Assembly (NCBI GenBank): GCA_001970855.1
Contig: LSSN01004421.1
Location: 1-14,024, forward strand
Length of the DNA: 14,024 nucleotides
Direction of reading: 5' to 3'
Source of the DNA: Smittium culicis
Taxonomy: Eukaryota > Kickxellomycota > Harpellomycetes > Harpellales > Legeriomycetaceae
The notes under the pieces were generated by a model. The model was not told where the DNA came from, made no database searches, and saw nothing but the letters and a program-made list of their open reading frames with translations. Shown here piece after piece: positions 9,251-14,024 of this stretch. A program made the position numbers and the translations under genes. Numbering within the stretch: the stretch's first letter is position 1; every line of letters starts with the position of its first letter.

Positions 9251-11640
9251 TTATGACTCTGAAGCTCTTTTTTTTTTTTTTATTGATCTAGAATATCGAA
9301 GCCCGCAAGCGTTGCATAATGTTTTTTGGCCATGAGGGCCTTTTCTCCATTCAGGGCTATTTGTTGTTCCGCAGCTAATACATTGATTAAGGCGAAGTTT
9401 GTTTTTGAGGGATTTATTCAGTAAATTAGGAATAGGAGAGGGCAGAGTATATCTACGATTAAACTGATTGCTTGAAGAAAATTGGGCGTTAGATACAAGG
9501 CTAGATGATTGCCTAGGGTAAAGATCGTTAAAGTTATTGGCACTAACTGATTGAGTTTGAGACAAAGAGCTATGACTGATAGTTAGGTTTTCGATGTTAT
9601 GTGGTCTAGAGGACATGATTATTTGGTTGTTACTACAATAATCGTGATCAATTAGATGAGGCTTATAATCAGAAGTATTTTTGTAATTAGTTTCATTTTG
9701 AAAGGAGTCAGTAATGTTATTTACTGAGTATTTACCATTCTGGAAGTATATCTTATGGTTTTCCAAACGTGAGTTAGCGGCGGGTCGAGACTGGTCACGC
9801 TTATAAGACTGATAAGCTTCGGGCTGAGAGTTTCTTCGGTTTGTGTGATGATCATCGAATATCAACCCATAAGAGGAAGATCTCCTGGAAGGATGTAGCT
9901 GCTTCTCATAAGAAAAGATGGAGCTGATATTTGGTAGTGCATTAGGATTACTATTTCCTTGAGAAAAAAAACTAGAGTTACTTTTGGGCATTGGCTGTCT
10001 GTGGTTAATAGGGGGAGAATTTGGATAATTTCTCGAGTTTGAAGGCAATGGATTTGAATTGAGTTGATAGTGTAAGGGTGAAGAGTTTAAGGAGTTGCGT
10101 TTATATTTTTCTGGTAATATATAGCTATCTTGGGTATTAACAGGTAAAGTCATAGGGCGATCAAGTTTATACTTAGATAGAGTAAAATTAGATCTAATAT
10201 TTTTAGAGGGTGCACAAAAAGAGTCGGATAAGCAAGTGCTACTACGTTTGGCGTTTGTGGCGAACTTTGGGCAGGAGCTAAGGAAGGGCGAATTTGGGGA
10301 GCACTGTATATATAAAAAAATTTGTTTTCCAAGAGAAAAAGCGATAATATCTAAAGGTTGTGTAGAATTTCCGGGATGGGCAAAATTTGCGTTTATTAGT
10401 GTGCCGCCTTCATAGGCTAATCGAATATTTGATAGAGATTTTGGGGAATTTAGAGAATATAATTGAGAAAATGAAGTATTTTGATCTAATAATTCTTGAA
10501 TTATGAGGCTTGTCATAAGCTCAAACGATAAATTTGGAATTGCAGCCAGAAATGACAGGCTAGATTTAGAAAATATTTGTAGATGGCGGTAGTTGAAATC
10601 AAAACATTTGAAGGGTTCGTTATCTGCATAAGAGTTTTTGTTGTTTGGGGAAAAACTTTTAGGGGACGAATAAGAGCGAGATAAATAATTTATGTTAGTG
10701 ATATCGTTATGGCTAAAGTCAATTAGGTTACAATTGCATTCGTTTAAATTCGTTTGGTCAAAATGGAATAAAGCAAAGAGTAAGTCGTGAGAAATTAAGT
10801 AAAAAGTCACTTTTGATACAATAAAAATATTTTGAAAAGTCTGAGAAGGCGAAATCTTTAGGTCTTCTTCTATTATTTTAGATAGCCTAGATGAATTTAC
10901 ATGGGAGGGAGTTTTTTTGGGGGTAGGGTTAGATAGAATGTTATTAGAATGAGGGAGAGAAAGCTTTCGGAAATGGCCAGGATCAGCTTCAGAAAATTTA
11001 GAGTTTACATTTGGAGTTGAAGCCCTTCTAGCGAAAGATCCATCGTTAAACGGGTATTTAAATGGGTATTTTATTCTACAGCTAGATATTAAATTTTGAA
11101 ATATAGATCAAGTTAGACACGGTAGAGTGTATATTATTATAATCATGCGAGAGAGATTAATAAATTAAAAGGTAATATTTTTAAGCGAGAAGTGAGTGGT
11201 ATTGAGGTGGTATATGGTATATACACAAGTCGTTTATATTCAAATCAGATAATTAAGTGGGAGGTTATTAAAGGTATAATGAAATTGCTAATAAATTGGA
11301 GAGTTTGGCGAATAAAACATAAAGTCAAGTAGACATTATTTTTAAAACGTAGTAATTAAGTTATCAAAGGTAGAAAAATGGGAAGTGTGTACCTTAATTT
11401 AATTGAAGCAAAGCTTTTATTTGTGATTAGTTTCGCGATATCAGAGCTTGCTTGGATAGAGTCTTTGGGGTGAATAAACGAATACAGTGATAAGCTTTCA
11501 AAATCGAAAGGGCTAAAATGGATTTGGTTAGAAATAAATTCAGGTATTAAAGTAAAGTTAAGATCAGGGCTTTGTAAGATGGACCAGAAACATTGATGTT
11601 CAGTTGTTTGGAGGGGAGGAGACGCGACCCGGGTAATCAT
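9251..11640 (-). CDS. PAS domain plus GATA zinc-finger transcription factor (two exons)
   Basis: Exons 11640-11393 and 11075-9251 join to 690 residues. The role is probably sequence-specific transcription regulation in the nucleus through GATA motifs. Residues 648-673 form a type IVb GATA finger: cysteines at 648, 651, 670 and 673, spacing CX2CX18CX2C, with core SPEWRKGP and LCNACGLRY, followed by a basic tail KKKKR that can serve DNA contact and nuclear import. Residues about 15-190 look like a PAS fold: SPDLNFTLI, then [10 protein letters not shown] (His57-Asp60), a strand [11 protein letters not shown] across the splice junction, an insertion of roughly 60 Ser/Pro/Arg-rich residues, and a closing strand [15 protein letters not shown]. 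Between about 195 and 640 it is Asn/Ser-rich and probably disordered. The order PAS then GATA at the extreme C terminus recalls fungal WC-2-like proteins, but orthology and stimulus are unknown, so no symbol is given. The start at 11640 is chosen because it is the first ATG of the PAS frame, has A at -3, and the second exon has no ATG before 10516. Leucine- and serine-rich codon use follows the local AT bias. Confidence 0.85.
9305..9382 (-). other. GATA-type zinc finger coding segment
   Basis: These bases encode residues 648-673, from the first to the last zinc-ligand cysteine. The 18-residue loop places the finger in type IVb, found in fungi, plants and social amoebae, as opposed to the 17-residue loop of animal GATA factors. 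All four cysteines and the Trp and Arg of the EWRKGP core are intact. The finger lies within 20 residues of the C terminus. Confidence 0.95.
11076..11392 (-). other. Intron of the PAS-GATA gene
   Basis: A 317-nt intron, donor AG|GTACAC at 11392 and acceptor CTGTAG at 11076. A CTAAC branch-point motif lies at 11116-11112, about 37 nt before the acceptor. The donor is the only GT on the sense strand in the last 105 nt of the first exon's open frame. The phase-2 junction (AG|A, Arg83) keeps the frame and joins two halves of a PAS-like domain. The donor is not the common GTAAGT or GTATGT form, and a tiny additional exon inside the intron cannot be excluded. A second acceptor 6 nt upstream (TCTAG, ending at 11082) is also in phase. 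Confidence 0.7.
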
Positions 11641-11802
11641 CTTTGTGATAAATTGATACTGAGCGTTAGTAATATTTTGCGAATTTAGAGAAGAGGGGTA
11701 GGCGTAGGATAGTGTTTAATAAGATTGCGAATAATATTTTAAGAGATTTAAAATATAGGAATAAGAGTAAGGTACTTTAGGAAAAGTGGCAGCTTGGGAG
11801 AA

Positions 11803-11862
11803 TTAAAAAGTTGTAAAAAGGTATTGATGCAGTGCAGATAGCTTAAATTCGAGATTAAACAT
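11803..11862 (-). promoter_or_regulatory. Upstream ORF in the PAS-GATA leader
   Basis: On the minus strand the only ATG between 12537 and the main start at 11640 lies at 11862-11860. It opens 19 codons and ends at TAA 11805-11803, 162 nt before the main ATG. If it lies in the mature leader it would probably reduce initiation at 11640 unless ribosomes reinitiate. No peptide family is recognised. Function is inferred from position only. Confidence 0.35.
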
Positions 11863-12247
11863 AAACACCAACTGTCAACCAATCGATTGTGATAAAAGTG
11901 GAGGTTTAAGCTTACTGATATACTCACTATAGAGCTGGGGATCCCAGATAAGAAAAGGCAAAAATTAGTGTTGAGGGAGTGAGAGGAGGTTTGAGGCTTT
12001 ATAAATGCAAAACTTATAAAATGGTTGTAAAATCTCGGAAGCGTATAAGAATATAGAGGTTCGGGGATAATCTTGCTATGAAAAAATAGGATAGAAATTG
12101 CAACAGGGCTTGGATAGATAAGCGATTTCTCAGAATATTTTTTTAGGGATTAGACGTAGGGCGATAGTAGCGGATAGTGGGTGAATATGCAAAAATAAGA
12201 GAGATAGTAGTAGCTTAGAGGAGTAATATAAGCAGAAAATTTACAGG

Positions 12248-12255
12248 TATATATA
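12248..12255 (-). promoter_or_regulatory. Candidate TATA box
   Basis: TATATATA on the minus strand directly follows the C-rich tract CCCACCCCCCATT. The tract is the most asymmetric part of the upstream region. If used, transcription would start roughly at 12170-12220, giving a leader of about 550 nt that contains the uORF. TA-repeats are frequent in this genome, so this is tentative. Confidence 0.35.
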
Positions 12256-12479
12256 AATGGGGGGTGGGAGGGGTTGTGGGACGAATAGGAAAATAAGCGA
12301 GCTAAGGAGTCAAGATAAAGAGGCAGTGGCGAAAACGCAGGGTAATTTAAAGTAGTGATGGATCAGAGGCGAAATTGAGGAGCAGAGCAGAGTAGAGCCG
12401 TGTAGAGTAAGAGTAGATTAGTTTATAAAAGAGCAGTGTTGCGTAATAAGGCGCTAAGACGTGGGTATAAGCTAAGATG

Positions 12480-13500
12480 TTTGATGAGTTAATGAGCAGT
12501 TAATTGAGATGATGGAATCTGAATTGAGGAACGATCGCATTAATTAGGGTATCAGTGCATACAATAAGCGGCCAAATATAGAATAAAGTTTGTAATTTTT
12601 TATTCCTGCATAATATAGAGGCATATGTTACACTCCGCACTTGTATATGTGCTAGAAAAGATAGCAAATTAGTAATTGCAGGCAATTAGCGAAGCTTTTT
12701 CAGTAACTAAGAGCAGCAAACTTCAACGCTCTCAATTTATACTAAAAGGCGGCAATTTGAAAATGATTGAAGCTCGCTGAAAAATATTCGCTCTAGAAAC
12801 CCTTCTGTAAGTACGAAAATGGCTAATATTACCAAAATTAAATTCGGGTATTATTAATTAGCCTCCACTCATCCGAAGATCTCGCCAATTGTACCAATTC
12901 TCAAAGCGCTTTAGATTATTAATTTCTCAGCTTTCCAAGCACAGAACGGGATGCGGGCTCCAATTACGAAGGCGAAACAAGCTGCAGCTTTGGTAATAAT
13001 TTACGAAGTCAGGATACTATCTCCAAACTTGGAATAAGATAGCTTATTTTGGCGAAATTAATATCTGCAGGATTGACTAAACTAAGCACGCTAATTTATC
13101 CACAAGTAGGTGCAATTTAGCCAACTACATCTCCGCACATCTCAAGCAGGACTAATTCAAGCTTGCAGCGGCTGCACTGGTTTCAAGCTGGCCTAATCAG
13201 CAGCCTGCTCAAATAAACTTGCATTAGCCCTTTCAATTAAGCTATAACAAGCAATATATATCCAAATAAATTGCCGATTATCATTACAAATGTGTGAAAT
13301 CATCTTCAATTATATTTAAACCAAATACAATTAAACGATGAAACCATAGGAACTCGTATCTATTGGTGGCTCTCACCCAAACCGATTATCAGATAGAATA
13401 CCAAAGCTATGATTGCTGATATGGAGCATATCGATGCGGCAATTGTGTCCAAGCGTTAAATCTGCAGCAAGGAATGCAGCCCAAACACAAAAAAAAAGTG
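12480..13500. other. GC-richer non-coding block of unknown nature
   Basis: Composition changes here: plus-strand purine bias disappears and G+C rises, most clearly at 13141-13200, where 31 of 60 bases are G or C, against 11 of 60 at the left end of the window. CTGCAG, GCTGCAG and AAGCTT-like words recur (for example near 12980, 13065, 13165 and 13460). Stops interrupt every frame I read; on the minus strand of 13141-13200 all three frames close within a few codons. It could be a decayed gene or transposon, a regulatory block shared with a gene beyond the right edge, or an RNA locus. No family is recognised. Confidence 0.4.
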
Positions 13501-14024
13501 GGGCTATCGAGCGTCTGGTCTAATTTTCTTCTTAAACCTTGTAATCATTATAATTTAAAAGTTACTTGGATACTTTAATGACCATTCCGATGTTATACCT
13601 ACAATTTTTCTAGCGTCTAATTGCTCATTTAATTTTTCCTGTCTCTCCACAGTTTCTAGCTCTGATTTTAAGCCTATCATTAGTCTATAAACTTACATCA
13701 TCTAGATTTACTAATATGGATACTTAATTAAAAAAACACCGTTTTAGAATCTATGGGGCTGCATATTATACAAAAATAAATAAAACTAATGACATCCAAT
13801 AAAAAAATATATAAAAGGTAATATTATTGCTACGGTTATTCAAATAATTAAAAGTATCTTTTTTCAGAAAAAAAAACTATTTTATTATAATACGAATTCC
13901 TCCCCAATTCACTAAATCCTATTAACTATTTTAGTTTTATCAATCCAATAGTATTAAAACCAGTAAAATGATTTCTTCTCTCATGATTTCATACCATAAT
14001 AATATTTTTCACAATGCAAAGATA
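13501..14024. other. AT-rich right flank
   Basis: About 520 bp returning to the AT-rich composition of the left part. I see no gene, element terminus or tandem repeat here. Confidence 0.6.

Larger units (their letters stand above)
11641..12480 (-). promoter_or_regulatory. Pyrimidine-rich leader and promoter of the PAS-GATA gene
   Basis: The minus strand is C/T-rich throughout (row 12361-12420 has 22 G and 6 C on the plus strand; row 12241-12300 has 24 G and 3 C), as is typical of fungal promoters and leaders. A TATATATA stretch at 12248-12255 follows a C-rich run at 12259-12280 and is a plausible core promoter, which would give a leader of several hundred nt. WGATAR sites on the plus strand lie at 11646, 11890, 11946, 12116, 12202 and 12313, so the encoded GATA protein could act on its own gene. 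No other gene is seen here. The frame of exon 1 stays open for 25 codons upstream to 11715 but without ATG. Confidence 0.5.

Noticed and set aside
10150..10332. 60-codon minus-strand frame
   Set aside because: A shadow in another frame of the PAS-GATA coding exon.
9251..10810. Taking GTG at 10810 as the start of the GATA protein
   Set aside because: Eukaryotic nuclear genes rarely start at GTG, and the frame stays open 88 codons further upstream to a branch point and acceptor, so this is an internal position of an exon.
11641..11715. Extension of the first exon upstream of ATG 11640
   Set aside because: The frame is open for 25 codons with similar Ser/Asn content, and a TACTAAC...CAG pair lies at about 11668-11656, so a further 5' exon is conceivable. 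No upstream ATG in a joinable frame was found, so the simple start was preferred.
12500..12685. 61-codon minus-strand frame
   Set aside because: It begins at TTG, has no domain, and lies in a stop-rich block; chance is enough.
13223..13240. TTAGCCCTTTC as a sixth MITE end
   Set aside because: It resembles the family terminus, but no matching opposite end or subterminal motif is present within 200 bp on either side.

Overview
The window looks like nuclear DNA of an AT-rich eukaryote, most probably a fungus. The evidence is one spliced gene whose product combines an N-terminal PAS-like fold with a C-terminal type IVb GATA zinc finger (CX2CX18CX2C, EWRKGP core). That combination is known from fungal white-collar-2-like regulators. 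The gene has a GT...CTAAC...TAG intron and a pyrimidine-rich promoter side. No bacterial operons, Shine-Dalgarno sites, rRNA, tRNA or CRISPR are visible. I cannot name the species or class.

Layout. 1-6030: extremely AT-rich, gene-free DNA (row 1-60 has 11 G+C of 60) with nothing codable and one clear hairpin near 4.1 kb. 6030-6640: a GC-richer segment (row 6121-6180 has 24 G+C of 60) broken by stops in every frame examined, possibly a decayed element. 6790-8349: a cluster of five related ~180-197 bp miniature transposons with TTAA (or TTAG) ends and CCCTTTCC-type terminal inverted repeats, resembling non-autonomous piggyBac elements. One is inserted inside another and two are abutted. 8367-8647: a perfect 281-bp hexanucleotide microsatellite directly beside the last element. 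About 8950-12480: a transcription-unit-sized domain with strong G-over-C skew on the + strand, holding the single gene on the - strand. 12480-13500: GC-richer, stop-riddled, unexplained DNA. 13500-14024: AT-rich flank.

The gene. The GATA-containing frame has no ATG until 10516, is open far upstream of that point, and joins in phase to a 5' exon beginning at ATG 11640. Splicing 11640-11393 to 11075-9251 gives 690 residues: PAS first half, intron, PAS second half with a roughly 60-residue Ser/Pro-rich insertion, a long Asn/Ser-rich middle, then the GATA finger and a lysine-rich tail encoded over an A14 tract. Upstream lies a C/T-rich leader with a single upstream ATG opening a 19-codon uORF, a candidate TATA box near 12250, and several WGATAR motifs that would allow autoregulation.

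Best candidates for something not yet described: the nested/tandem TTAA MITE cluster, whose host element reassembles to exactly the family length (139+57=196 bp) once its guest is removed, and the PAS-GATA regulator with a split, inserted PAS domain and two in-frame alternative acceptors.
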